From Maribacter algarum (ex Lu et al. 2025) (nom. illeg.) (GTDB lineage: Bacteria; Bacteroidota; Bacteroidia; Flavobacteriales; Flavobacteriaceae), in assembly GCA_947495915.1 (NCBI GenBank), contig CANMAW010000004.1, positions 124,001-188,000 on the forward strand: a stretch of DNA of 64,000 bases. Direction: 5' to 3'. Below the pieces are notes generated by a model. The model saw only the letters and a list, made by a program, of their open reading frames with translations. It made no database searches and was not told where the DNA came from. The translations under genes were made by a program, and so were the position numbers. Below are positions 35,282-44,070 of this stretch, piece after piece. Within the stretch, counting starts at the first letter, position 1. Each line of letters opens with the position of its first letter.

Positions 35282-36298
35282 TTAACTAATACTTTTACTA
35301 TAAGCAATAATTACAATTCCGATAATCATACATGCCAACCCCCCATAAAGAGCTGTACGAGCTTTTGGTGAAGCTTTTACCCATTCTTTGGTAATTAATC
35401 CGCTGACTATGGCTGTTGCAACTGCAGAAGTATTAAAAATAGCGTAACCTACTGTATTACCAGAAGCACCAAGTTTAGATGCAGCGTAACCAAAAAGTGC
35501 TGAAGCCGCGTAATGAAAAATTGCCATTATCAAAATCAAGAAAAAGTTTTTGGAAAAAGAAGGAGTACTAAAATCTCCCCAAGCCTTCTTAGCACTCAAC
35601 TGCCATATAAAGTAAGCAGTCATAACAATACCTCCACTAAGAAAAATAGGAAACATCACAGCAACCCCAGTAACCCAATCAGGGTTATTATATGCTTTCA
35701 AAGCTTCTTGTAAATACGGTGCACCAGCAGCATTGGCGTAACTAAAACCTGTTGCTAACAAACCACCAATAACGGCAATTAAAATACCTGTAGTCATTGA
35801 GCCTTTAGATTTTTCACCATCTTGAGTCAAGGCCGCCTCATCTTTTTCTCTAATGAGACCTGCCTTTCCATTAAGAATAACCCCAATTAAGACAATTAAA
35901 ATACCAATCAAAATATAGGTTAAAACACCATTTGGCGGTAAGCCGTCTACCATAAATGGAAGTAATGAACCTACTAAAATTACGGTACCAATAAATAACG
36001 AAAAACCTAATGATAAACCAATATGGTTAATCGCTTTAGACCACATCATTACACCTATTCCCCAGAGGAAACTTGTTAAACCCATTTTGACCCAAATATC
36101 AAATGGCATATTGCCAAACACATCGGCAAAACCATTGATAAAAAGCAACGATGATATAATTGGAACCACAAACATGGTTAATAGAAAAAACAGGCTCCAA
36201 GTGTTTTCATATTTAAAATCTTTTGTGAATTTTTCAGGCAAGGCATAAAGACCTAACATTAATCCTGCAAAAATGGCTAACAAAACTCCTATTATCAT
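35282..36298 (-). CDS. RhaT-like sugar:proton symporter
   Basis: A 338-residue membrane protein with about ten hydrophobic helices. The N-terminus GVLLAIFAGLMLGLYALPEK and central GLSLGFSLFIGTVILVGSLL fit the L-rhamnose-proton symporter/DMT-related family. Some members in algal-degrading bacteria are found with galactose, fucose or anhydrogalactose genes instead of rhamnose genes. No rhamnose isomerase or kinase is near, so the substrate is more probably a neutral galactan-derived sugar such as L-AHG or galactose (inference). The gap to galM upstream is 30 bp, placing it in the same operon. Confidence 0.87.
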   Translation of the reverse strand: MIIGVLLAIFAGLMLGLYALPEKFTKDFKYENTWSLFFLLTMFVVPIISSLLFINGFADVFGNMPFDIWVKMGLTSFLWGIGVMMWSKAINHIGLSLGFSLFIGTVILVGSLLPFMVDGLPPNGVLTYILIGILIVLIGVILNGKAGLIREKDEAALTQDGEKSKGSMTTGILIAVIGGLLATGFSYANAAGAPYLQEALKAYNNPDWVTGVAVMFPIFLSGGIVMTAYFIWQLSAKKAWGDFSTPSFSKNFFLILIMAIFHYAASALFGYAASKLGASGNTVGYAIFNTSAVATAIVSGLITKEWVKASPKARTALYGGLACMIIGIVIIAYSKSIS

Positions 36299-36328
36299 GG
36301 CTTTTAATTTAAGTTGGTGGGTTAATAT

Positions 36329-37372
36329 TTACCATTTAAATTTAAAAATGGTGGTACTGTTATAAGTTTCTTCTTTTTGTAAAATGCTCTTAGGTGCATT
36401 GGGAAGATTGGGCCCGTTAGGATAACGATGTGTTTCACAACAAAACCCTCTGTATTTTCCATATTGCTGACCCGATTCACGCTTTAATTCATCAGAAGTA
36501 TATTTGCCGGTATAAAACAACATGCCGGGTTCAGTTGTTGAAATCTCTAAACTTCTACCTGAAATTGGTTCAGATATTTCAGCAACTTTATCAAGGTCAA
36601 AACCTTTTTCTTCAAAGAGATAAAAATGTTCAAATCCATCATTCATGGCCTCGTGAACTTCTTTAATACTTTTGGCGGTTCGTAAATCATCAACTTTGCC
36701 TTCAATTGACAGATTCTTTCCTGTAGCAGCACCAGTTTCATCCCATTCTTGTTTCTTATCAGAGTGTATTTGCACCTGATGAGCTTCTACGTTTTGATCA
36801 AATCCTGAAAGATTAAAATAGGAATGATTTGTTATTGTAAAAGGGGTATCTGAATCTGTAGTAGCATGGTAATCTATTGCAAGTTCATTCTCATTAGATA
36901 AGCTAAAAGTAACTGTGACATTTACCGTGCCAGGAAACCCCTCTTCTAGTGCTTTACTAGTTAGAGTCATACGCACTGACGATTGATCATTTTTTAACGG
37001 ATCGGCTTTCCATGTTTTTTTGTCAAAACCTACTTTGCCGCCATGTAGGTTATTGTCGCCTACAATCTTGGCCAGTTCATATTTCTTACCGTTCAGTTCA
37101 AATTGAGCATCTTTAATTTGAGAGCAATAGCGACCAACTGTACCTCCAAAATAAGGTGCATTATTCGTATATGGTTCTGAAAAATAGCCCTCAAAGGTAT
37201 CAAAGCCACAAACAACTTCTTGTGCAACTCCGTTTTTTTGAGGCACTATAACTGATGTAATGGTTGCGCCGTAATTTGACACTTTGACTACCATACCATT
37301 TTCATTTTCAAGGGTATACAATTGAACTTCTTCACCATTAAAAGAACCAAAAGGTTGTGCTATTGCTTTCAT
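36329..37372 (-). CDS. galM: aldose 1-epimerase
   Basis: A 347-residue cytoplasmic mutarotase of the GalM family; no signal peptide is present. Typical motifs are ENGMVVKVSNYGATITSVIV, GGTVGRYCSQI, NLHGG, the catalytic histidine region TITNHSYFNLSG and the base glutamate in GFCCETHRYPN. It interconverts the anomers of galactose or other aldoses. The upstream cycloisomerase gene ends 2 bp away, so they are tightly linked. It would channel sugar released by GH2/GH117 enzymes into forms usable by the aldehyde dehydrogenase or the galactose pathway. Confidence 0.92.
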   Translation of the reverse strand: MKAIAQPFGSFNGEEVQLYTLENENGMVVKVSNYGATITSVIVPQKNGVAQEVVCGFDTFEGYFSEPYTNNAPYFGGTVGRYCSQIKDAQFELNGKKYELAKIVGDNNLHGGKVGFDKKTWKADPLKNDQSSVRMTLTSKALEEGFPGTVNVTVTFSLSNENELAIDYHATTDSDTPFTITNHSYFNLSGFDQNVEAHQVQIHSDKKQEWDETGAATGKNLSIEGKVDDLRTAKSIKEVHEAMNDGFEHFYLFEEKGFDLDKVAEISEPISGRSLEISTTEPGMLFYTGKYTSDELKRESGQQYGKYRGFCCETHRYPNGPNLPNAPKSILQKEETYNSTTIFKFKW

Positions 37373-37374
37373 TT

Positions 37375-38466
37375 TTATTGTTTGTACGGTTTTAATTTCT
37401 CCCAGTTAAATTCTACTCCAATACCAGGAGTATCAGGCGCCACAGCTCGATGGTTTTCTACCACCAATGGTCTTGTAGTATATTGGTCAATAGGAAAACT
37501 ATGCACTTCTAACCACCCTGAATTCGGTTGTGCTGATACCAAGCTTACATGCAACTCTTGCATACCATGCGAACATGCTGGCACATTATATTCATTTGCC
37601 AATCGAGCAGCTTTTAACCAACCTGTTATACCTCCACAATTAGAGGCATCTGGTTGAACGAAGGAAAGTTTAGCTTGCTCCATTGCATACTCAAATTCAT
37701 GAATTGTATGCAAGTTTTCTCCCATGGCCAAGGGAAAATCAGTTGCATCTGAAATCGATGCAAAACCCTTATAATCATCAGGAATTATTGGTTCTTCAAA
37801 CCATGTAATATCATATTGTCTGAATTTCTCAATGGCTTCAATCGCTTTTTCAACAGTCATTGAATAATTCGCATCAACCATAAAAGTAACGTCAGGACCA
37901 ATGAACTCACGTACAGCTTTGATACGTTCTATGTCTTCATCTAAATTTTCACGCCCAATTTTAATCTTTACAGCATTGAATCCAGCTGCTAAATAACCTT
38001 GCATGTTCTTTAACAATTTCGGAATTGGAAATTGCAAATCAATACCTCCACAATACGCTTTACATGTATTTCCTACTCCACCAGCCATTTTCCAAAGTGG
38101 TTGATTGGCCTTTTTGCATTTAATATCCCATAAAGCAATATCAATAGTAGAAACAGCAAATGATACAATACCACCTCGACCAACATAATGCATGTGCCAC
38201 TCCATAAAATCATAAAGTGCATCTATATCTGAAGCATCTTTACCTATTAAAGCTGGGGCGATATCATGTTCAACCATGGCCTTTATGGCATGCCCACCTT
38301 TACCCCCAGTATATGTATAGCCTGTTCCGTGGGTGCCATCATCTAAAAAAATGGTTGTTGTCACTAATTCAAAATGTGTATGATCACCATGTTTGGCATC
38401 ATTCATCACTTCAGGTAATGGCACCCTGAACAAGGTACAGTTAATGGTCTTAATCTGTGCTTTCAT
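37375..38466 (-). CDS. 3,6-anhydro-L-galactonate cycloisomerase
   Basis: A 363-residue enolase-superfamily enzyme. It would open the 3,6-anhydro ring of L-anhydrogalactonate to 2-keto-3-deoxy-L-galactonate (EC 5.5.1.25). Catalytic K167-I-K169 lies in [11 protein letters not shown]; metal ligands are D198 (MVDANYS), E224 or E225 (WFEEP) and E250 (AMGENLHT); H300 is in CSHGMQE. N-terminal features such as [15 protein letters not shown] and [14 protein letters not shown] resemble, as I recall it, the characterised Vibrio sp. EJY3 enzyme. The start codon directly abuts the stop of the upstream aldehyde dehydrogenase gene. GH117 and dehydrogenase neighbours support L-AHG rather than D-AHG as the substrate. 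Confidence 0.9.
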   Translation of the reverse strand: MKAQIKTINCTLFRVPLPEVMNDAKHGDHTHFELVTTTIFLDDGTHGTGYTYTGGKGGHAIKAMVEHDIAPALIGKDASDIDALYDFMEWHMHYVGRGGIVSFAVSTIDIALWDIKCKKANQPLWKMAGGVGNTCKAYCGGIDLQFPIPKLLKNMQGYLAAGFNAVKIKIGRENLDEDIERIKAVREFIGPDVTFMVDANYSMTVEKAIEAIEKFRQYDITWFEEPIIPDDYKGFASISDATDFPLAMGENLHTIHEFEYAMEQAKLSFVQPDASNCGGITGWLKAARLANEYNVPACSHGMQELHVSLVSAQPNSGWLEVHSFPIDQYTTRPLVVENHRAVAPDTPGIGVEFNWEKLKPYKQ

Positions 38467-39921
38467 TTATGCTTTGTGTCTAATATAAAATGTTTTCTTC
38501 TCCATATACTGTTCAAAACCGTACTTACCATCTTCTCCACCACTACCTGATAATTTGTAGCCGTTGTGAAAACCCTGGTGTTGTTCGCCATGACCCCGAT
38601 TTACATAAATTTCACCATATTCTAATTCATCGTTACACTTCATAATGGTGTTCATGTCATTGGTAAAAACCATGGCTGCCAAACCATATTCACAGTCATT
38701 AGCATATGCTATTACCTCTTCAAAGGTTTTGAATTTCAATACAGGTAAAATAGGACCAAAAGACTCTTCATGTACGATGGTCATTTCTTGAGTGACATCA
38801 GTTAATACCGTTGGTTCAAACCAATAACCTTTTTCAAATTCTGTGCCTTCAGGTCTTTTACCTCCTGCCGCCAAAGTAGCGCCTTCTTTTAAACTAACCT
38901 CAACCAAATGCTCCATATGCTTTAACTCAGATGCATTCACCTTTGGCCCCATATCTGTTCCTTCAAGCATTGGATCACCAACTTTTATATCAGCAACTTT
39001 TGCTAAGAACTTTTTCATGAAGGCATCATAAATACTCTCGTGAATATACATACGTTCATTACAGGTACACACTTGACCGCAATTATCAAAACGGGAATGT
39101 AAGGCCGCGTCTACTGCAGCATCTATATCGGCATCTTCAAAAACAATAAACGGTGCTTTACCTCCTAATTCTAATTGAACATGTGTTAAATTTTGAGCTG
39201 CATTTCGAGCAATTTGCTGTCCTACAGGTGTAGATCCAGTCATGGTTACCATTTTACAAATTGGACTTTCAACCAAAGCATTACCCATGGCTCTACCTGG
39301 GCCAGTAAGAATATTTATGACCCCAGCAGGTATACCTACTTTTTGAGCAAGATTACCCAATTCTAAAGTTGCTAAAGGAGTTTCTGAGGTAGGTTTAATG
39401 ATGATTGTATTACCAGCTACTAATGCAGGCCCTAGCTTACGACCTGCTAATGCGAATGGGAAATTCCATGCTGTAATTGCAACAACTACACCACGAGGAA
39501 TTTTTTGAATCCATATTTGTTCGTTTGGATTATCTGAAGGAATAATATCACCTTCAATTCTTCTCGCACCTTCACATGCGTATCTTATAAATGATGCCCC
39601 AACAGCAACTTCAAAACGAGCAACTTTTAATAATTTTCCTTGTTCTCGTACTAAAAGCTGTGCAAGTTCTTCGGTGTTCGCATCAATTTCATCGGCCAAT
39701 TTATAGAGTAAATCAGCACGTGATCTTGCTGGCATTTTTTTCCATTCTTTCTGTGCTTTATCCGCTGCTTCTAAAGTTTCCAAAGCTTCTTCTGCTGTTC
39801 CGTTTTGAACTCTTGCAACGATCTCTTCCGTAGAAGGACTAATAATATCAATGGTTTCACCTGAAGTAGATTTTACCCATTCACCATTGATAAACAATTT
39901 GTATTCTTTAATTTCTGCCAT
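38467..39921 (-). CDS. 3,6-anhydro-L-galactose dehydrogenase (aldehyde dehydrogenase)
   Basis: A 484-residue NAD(P)-dependent aldehyde dehydrogenase that would oxidise 3,6-anhydro-L-galactose to anhydrogalactonate (EC 1.2.1.92). Catalytic residues are N153 (AWNFPF), E251 (QLELGGKAPF) and C285 (NCGQVCT). The C-terminal stretch with NRGHGEQHQGFHNGYKLSGS is a distinctive feature that I recall from characterised L-AHG dehydrogenases, and it separates this protein from generic lactaldehyde or betaine dehydrogenases. The start at MAEIKEYKLFINGEWV was chosen over the frame start 39 bp upstream because the family begins here. It is coupled to the cycloisomerase gene with no gap. Confidence 0.9.
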   Translation of the reverse strand: MAEIKEYKLFINGEWVKSTSGETIDIISPSTEEIVARVQNGTAEEALETLEAADKAQKEWKKMPARSRADLLYKLADEIDANTEELAQLLVREQGKLLKVARFEVAVGASFIRYACEGARRIEGDIIPSDNPNEQIWIQKIPRGVVVAITAWNFPFALAGRKLGPALVAGNTIIIKPTSETPLATLELGNLAQKVGIPAGVINILTGPGRAMGNALVESPICKMVTMTGSTPVGQQIARNAAQNLTHVQLELGGKAPFIVFEDADIDAAVDAALHSRFDNCGQVCTCNERMYIHESIYDAFMKKFLAKVADIKVGDPMLEGTDMGPKVNASELKHMEHLVEVSLKEGATLAAGGKRPEGTEFEKGYWFEPTVLTDVTQEMTIVHEESFGPILPVLKFKTFEEVIAYANDCEYGLAAMVFTNDMNTIMKCNDELEYGEIYVNRGHGEQHQGFHNGYKLSGSGGEDGKYGFEQYMEKKTFYIRHKA

Positions 39922-39997
39922 GATATTCTTAATAAAATTTTTCCTCGAATTAGTTACCATTGATCACAATGGTTAAAAGATGTTTTTCTTGACCGGG

Positions 39998-40768
39998 TTA
40001 TCTTCCCATCCAACCACCATCGACCAACATCGTTCCTCCATGCATATAATTAGATGCCTTAGAACTTAGAAATACGATTGGACCTTTAAAATCTTCGGGT
40101 TGCCCCCACCGACCTGCAGGAATTCTACCCAGTATTGCATCATTTCTCTCAGGATTATTTCGTAGGGCTTCTGTATTATCTGTACTAATATATCCCGGTG
40201 CAATTGCATTTACATTAACACCTTTTCCAGCCCATTCATTAGCAAAAGCCATAGTCATTTGACCAATCGCCCCCTTACTAGCTGCATAACCTGGCACTGT
40301 AATTCCTCCTTGAAACGTTAAAAGTGAGGCTGTAAAAACAACCTTACCTTCACCTCTTGCCACCATTTCTTTACCAATTTCTCTAGTTAGAACGAATTGA
40401 GCTGTTTGATTTACTTCAATTACCTTATCCCAATATTCGTCAGAATGCTCTACTGCTGGAGCTCTTAAAATTGTTCCCGCATTGTTTACTAAAATGTCGA
40501 TTTTAGGAAAATCATTTTTCACTTGTTTAATAAATTCGTAAAGCGAATCTCTATTGCTAAAATCACAGGTATAGGCTTTAAATTTTCTACCCAATGCTAC
40601 AACCTCTTGCTCAACCATACTACCATGGTTTTCTAGAGAAGCACTAACACCAATAATATCAGCACCAGCCTCTGCAAGACCAATTGCCATGGCCTTACCT
40701 ATTCCTCTTTTACAACCGGTTACTAAAGCTGTTTTTCCTTTTAAACTAAAATTGTTTAATACGCTCAT
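39998..40768 (-). CDS. kduD: KduD-like SDR, 2,5-diketo-3-deoxygalactonate reductase candidate
   Basis: A 256-residue SDR with TGCKRGIGKAM (cofactor), NNAG at 95-98, S148 and Y161/K165 (YAASKGA). The C-terminal block (ISTDNTEALRNNPERNDAIL, then GRIPAGRWGQPEDFKG) is diagnostic of the KduD family. KduD interconverts 2-keto-3-deoxy-D-gluconate and 2,5-diketo-3-deoxygluconate (EC 1.1.1.127). In agar degraders a KduD-like enzyme reduces the 2,5-diketo acid formed from 2-keto-3-deoxy-L-galactonate to KDG. Its place between the L-AHG dehydrogenase and GH117/Zn-dehydrogenase genes fits that step. The direction of catalysis is inferred. Confidence 0.88.
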   Translation of the reverse strand: MSVLNNFSLKGKTALVTGCKRGIGKAMAIGLAEAGADIIGVSASLENHGSMVEQEVVALGRKFKAYTCDFSNRDSLYEFIKQVKNDFPKIDILVNNAGTILRAPAVEHSDEYWDKVIEVNQTAQFVLTREIGKEMVARGEGKVVFTASLLTFQGGITVPGYAASKGAIGQMTMAFANEWAGKGVNVNAIAPGYISTDNTEALRNNPERNDAILGRIPAGRWGQPEDFKGPIVFLSSKASNYMHGGTMLVDGGWMGR

Positions 40769-40794
40769 AACTCTATTTTTTTTCTAATTATACT

Positions 40795-41982
40795 TTACTC
40801 TGCATTCTTCACATAGGTTCTATACCCAGTGATATAATTCCAGCCGGCTTTTGCATCAAAACAAATACCCCATTCTAATGCTGACAACGGACCTTTTTCT
40901 GTATCTAAAGAGCGGACAATGCCTGCTGCATGGGGCGGTTTTGTACGGCCCCCGATGTGAGACTTAATTTCAAAATTAATACCGTCTGGTGACCATTGAA
41001 TGGTATTATTTTCAGGGCCGTCAGAGGTAAGCATTGCCGCCATACCACCATTATACGGCCAAACGCAAATTTCATGACCACTGTTACTAATTGGGTTGTA
41101 AGGCGATTTCTTATACGGACCTTCGATTTTGTCTGCAATTGCAACGCCCCATTTGATTTCGCGACCACCTAAAAAGTGCTCCTCACCCATTCGCTCACCT
41201 TTATAATACAGATAGAATTTATTTTTATAAACCATTAAACAAGGATCGTGAACCTTATGGCTATCAAAATCTCCTTTTTCGATTACTTGAAAACGATTAT
41301 CTTCATCTCCTCGCCAAACTCCGTTATCTGCTGGTGACAAAATAGGCGCTTCTAATTTCACCCAAGGACCCAAAGGTGATTCTGCAATTGCCATACCTAC
41401 CTGATTCTTAACCCGGTTTACGTATGGGGCTTTCACTGTTTGATAAACCAAGTAGTATTTACCTTTGTACGCTAGTACTTCAGGAGTGAATACTGATCGA
41501 TCGTCATAGGCCCCTTTAGGTCCACGACCTACTGCTAAGCCCTCGTCTTTCCATGTTAATCCGTCTTTAGAACTAGCGCACCAAACTTCAGATTTATCCC
41601 ATGGAAACACCTTTTTCTCTGGATCTCCTGTATGAAAACCATGTGATTTTCCTTCGCTCTTCGAATAATACACATAATAGGTATCATCAACCGAAATTAC
41701 GGCACTTGGATCTCGACGGTACACCCCTTCTTCAAATTCAAAAACACCTTTTAAATCGTGCTGGCTAAATGAAGTCCACCATTCAGGCCCCACATCATAC
41801 CCCATTTCTAAGGCACGTTTTGAAGCCGCACTTAGACTGTCTTTATTGGTAATTCCCAACTTTTTAACTAGAGTTTCAGAAACTAACTCTTCATTTTTAA
41901 TAGCGCTTTTGTTTTCACCAGAATCGCCACAAGAACTATTAAGAATAAAAACTGTCAAAAAAATGATCACAAGGTTTTTCAT
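40795..41982 (-). CDS. GH117 alpha-1,3-(3,6-anhydro)-L-galactosidase paralogue A
   Basis: A 395-residue lipoprotein (signal [18 protein letters not shown], Cys18) of the GH117 five-bladed beta-propeller family. Members cleave the non-reducing 3,6-anhydro-L-galactose from neoagaro-oligosaccharides. Diagnostic segments are [31 protein letters not shown] (D91), [21 protein letters not shown] (D246) and [16 protein letters not shown] (H303, E304). It is clearly paralogous to the GH117 at 44.1 kb, but differs in the C-terminal 70 residues and has Tyr in place of Val before the RRDPSA motif. It may therefore have a different preference; in Zobellia one of two such paralogues was reported inactive on neoagarobiose. 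It lies 15 bp after the Zn-dehydrogenase gene. Confidence 0.92.
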   Translation of the reverse strand: MKNLVIIFLTVFILNSSCGDSGENKSAIKNEELVSETLVKKLGITNKDSLSAASKRALEMGYDVGPEWWTSFSQHDLKGVFEFEEGVYRRDPSAVISVDDTYYVYYSKSEGKSHGFHTGDPEKKVFPWDKSEVWCASSKDGLTWKDEGLAVGRGPKGAYDDRSVFTPEVLAYKGKYYLVYQTVKAPYVNRVKNQVGMAIAESPLGPWVKLEAPILSPADNGVWRGDEDNRFQVIEKGDFDSHKVHDPCLMVYKNKFYLYYKGERMGEEHFLGGREIKWGVAIADKIEGPYKKSPYNPISNSGHEICVWPYNGGMAAMLTSDGPENNTIQWSPDGINFEIKSHIGGRTKPPHAAGIVRSLDTEKGPLSALEWGICFDAKAGWNYITGYRTYVKNAE

Positions 41983-41997
41983 TCGTGTTTTTCATAT

Positions 41998-43014
41998 TTA
42001 GGATTGACAATCCATCAGCACCTTCATGCCATCAGGGTTATTGTCAATATCTTCAAAAACTTTTTGAATATTACTCAAAGGCTGTACATCTGTGATCATC
42101 TTTTCAAATGGAAGCTCATTTTTAGTAATTAGATCAATCGCTTTCTCGTAGTCTTCTTTTTCATAAACTCGGGCCCCGATAAGTTTCAATTCCTTCCAAA
42201 AGAATTTAAATAAATCTATTTCTTTTTTCTGCCCATGTATGGCAACCATTAATATTCTACCTCTAATTCCTGCTACTTCAGTCATTACATCTAAAGCCGG
42301 TTGTACACCTGCAACCTCAAAAACAACATCGGCACGTCTGCCTTCGGTTTGTTCTTTGACATAATCTACCAAATCTAATTTAGTCGGATTTACTGCATTC
42401 AAACCTAACTCTTTGGCTTTGGCAATACGATTTTCGTTTACCTCAGAAACGATAACATTGGCACCAGTTTCTTTAGCTACCATTGCTACCAAAAGCCCTA
42501 TTGGGCCACCACCCAAAACTACAGCCGTTTCGCCAGCTTTTAATTCACTTAATCGCACATCATGAACCGCTACAGAAAGTGGTTCAATAAGTGCTGCTAA
42601 TTTTAAATCGGTTTCTTCTTTTAATTTATGCAACGTAAAGGCTGGTACATTCCAATATTGCTGCATTGAACCTGGGCTATCTATTCCAATGAATTTCAAA
42701 TCTTCACAAATGTGATTAAAACCTTTGTCAGAAGGTTTAACACCTCTATCATCAAGAGGCCGCACAACCACCTTTTCGCCCAAATCAAAGCCAGACACAT
42801 CTTCACCTATTGCGTCAATAGTACCTGACATTTCATGGCCAATTGTAACAGGAATACTTACACGCTTATCCATCATTCCATGATAAATATGCACATCTGT
42901 ACCACAAACACCAGAATAGGCTACCTTAATTCGCACTTCGCCTGCAGCTGGGTTTATAATTTCCTTCTCTATAACTGAAAAAGTTTTGTTGCCTTCGTAT
43001 ACTGTTGCTTTCAT
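41998..43014 (-). CDS. zinc-type alcohol dehydrogenase, 2-keto-3-deoxy-L-galactonate 5-dehydrogenase candidate
   Basis: A 338-residue medium-chain dehydrogenase starting MKATVYEGNKTFSVIEKEII; an ATG 5 codons upstream is possible. Catalytic-zinc residues are C37 (SGVCGTDVHIYHG), H60/E61 (GHEMSG) and E144 (LIEPL); the NAD site is VVLGGGPIGLL. The structural-zinc lobe (about 86-104) keeps only one cysteine (C103), so that zinc is probably absent. In the L-AHG route of Lee and co-workers a Zn-dehydrogenase oxidises 2-keto-3-deoxy-L-galactonate at C5 (EC 1.1.1.389), and the KduD-type reductase then yields KDG. Its position as first gene of this operon supports that assignment, but sorbitol- or threonine-type activity cannot be excluded. 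Confidence 0.82.
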   Translation of the reverse strand: MKATVYEGNKTFSVIEKEIINPAAGEVRIKVAYSGVCGTDVHIYHGMMDKRVSIPVTIGHEMSGTIDAIGEDVSGFDLGEKVVVRPLDDRGVKPSDKGFNHICEDLKFIGIDSPGSMQQYWNVPAFTLHKLKEETDLKLAALIEPLSVAVHDVRLSELKAGETAVVLGGGPIGLLVAMVAKETGANVIVSEVNENRIAKAKELGLNAVNPTKLDLVDYVKEQTEGRRADVVFEVAGVQPALDVMTEVAGIRGRILMVAIHGQKKEIDLFKFFWKELKLIGARVYEKEDYEKAIDLITKNELPFEKMITDVQPLSNIQKVFEDIDNNPDGMKVLMDCQS

Positions 43015-43022
43015 TATATTAA

Positions 43023-43063
43023 GTTTCAAATAATAAACTAGTTTCTCATTTGAAACAAATATA
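43023..43063 (-). promoter_or_regulatory. promoter and candidate IclR operator of the L-AHG operon
   Basis: On the minus strand TATATTTG (43063-43056) matches the Bacteroidota -7 element TAnnTTTG, 42 bp before the Zn-dehydrogenase start; no clear -33 TTG was found. It touches inverted repeats GTTTCAAA (43023-43030)/TTTGAAAC (43049-43056) and, inside these, GTTTC-N6-GAAAC (43041-43056). An operator there could block the promoter. The IclR gene lies just upstream. Confidence 0.45.
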
Positions 43064-43172
43064 CATTTTTTATTAATTACTATTTGTTAAAATAGCAGTA
43101 GTACATATCAAAGATGTAACACCTACAACAAAAAGCGTATTGATAATAATAAAATAGGATAATAATACTTTA

Positions 43173-43967
43173 CTAATTCGCTTGTAAATAGCCCAATTTA
43201 GCGGAAATTTCAAAGGCATATTTTGCTATAGTTTTACCTTTTTCATGAAACTGATCGTGAGGAAGTCGACCATGAGGTGCTGTAATCCAGAGCGCGGCAA
43301 CTGGTCTGCCATATTCATTAAAAATTGGAGCACCAACACAATGAATACCTTGAATATCTTCACCATTATCTATAGCATAGCCATTCTTTTTTATTTCTTT
43401 CAGCTGAGCTTTAAATTCTTTTTTTGAAGTGATGGTGTTTTTTGTGTACTTGGTTAAGGTCATCTTCTTTAAAATATCATTAGCCTCATCTGTCGGTAAA
43501 AATGCTAATATACTTTTACCCCCTACAGAACTATGCAAGCTAAATTGTGTACCCTGTTCAACAAATAGCTTTACGGGGTATGAGGAAGCTACTTGTTCTA
43601 AAATAGAACCTTTAGTACCTAATAAAACACCGAGCATTACAGATTCTTTAATTTCATCACGCAGTGCTCTCATTACATCAATTGACATTTCTACAATACT
43701 TTGCTCATTCATTGATGAAATACCTAAGGTTAACATTTTTCGCGACAAGGTTATTTTTTTGGTAGTCTCGTTCTTCTGCAGGTAATTTTTAAATATTAAG
43801 GTGCTTACCACCCTGAACGCTGTAGTCTTAGTCAACGATAAGCTTTCTGTTATTTCTGAAAGTGTAAGTCCACTCTTCTTTGTCGCCAGCAACTCTATAA
43901 CCATTAAACCTCGTTCTAAATTAGGTACATTATAAGCTGTTTTTAAATCGGGTTGCTGTTTACTCAT
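43173..43967 (-). CDS. IclR-family transcriptional regulator
   Basis: A 264-residue protein. The N-terminal winged helix (about 14-75) includes LTLSEITESLSLTKTTAFRV. The C-terminal GAF-like effector domain includes LFVEQGTQFSLHSSVGGKSI and the conserved YAIDNGEDIQGIHCVGAPIF. IclR proteins such as KdgR sense keto-deoxy sugar acids; here 2-keto-3-deoxy-galactonate or KDG is the natural candidate ligand (inference). It lies between GH117 B and the L-AHG operon on the same strand. A terminator separates it from GH117 B, and about 160 bp with a promoter separates it from the operon it may regulate. Confidence 0.92.
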   Translation of the reverse strand: MSKQQPDLKTAYNVPNLERGLMVIELLATKKSGLTLSEITESLSLTKTTAFRVVSTLIFKNYLQKNETTKKITLSRKMLTLGISSMNEQSIVEMSIDVMRALRDEIKESVMLGVLLGTKGSILEQVASSYPVKLFVEQGTQFSLHSSVGGKSILAFLPTDEANDILKKMTLTKYTKNTITSKKEFKAQLKEIKKNGYAIDNGEDIQGIHCVGAPIFNEYGRPVAALWITAPHGRLPHDQFHEKGKTIAKYAFEISAKLGYLQAN

Positions 43968-44014
43968 AAAAATGTATTATAGTTCTAATTTCTAATAATT
44001 ATAGCAATTTATTA

Positions 44015-44046
44015 AAAAAGGCGACAATTTAAATTGTCGCCTTTTT
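44015..44046. terminator. perfect 32-bp palindromic terminator after GH117 B
   Basis: AAAAAGGCGACAATTT and AAATTGTCGCCTTTTT form a loopless perfect palindrome with a GC-rich core and T-run. It ends the GH2-GH117 transcript 25 bp after its last stop codon. Confidence 0.85.
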
Positions 44047-44070
44047 CGGTTTTACTTCAGAAAACCATTT

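Noticed and set aside
35282-36298. Rhamnose utilisation from the RhaT-like permease
   Set aside because: No rhamnose isomerase, kinase or aldolase is nearby; the genomic context is galactan/anhydrogalactose.
37375-41982. Carrageenan (D-anhydrogalactose) catabolic locus
   Set aside because: The released-sugar enzymes are GH117 (L-AHG), not GH127/GH129-like. A KduD-type step and the L-AHG-type dehydrogenase C-terminus fit agar-type galactans better. Sulfatases alone do not discriminate.
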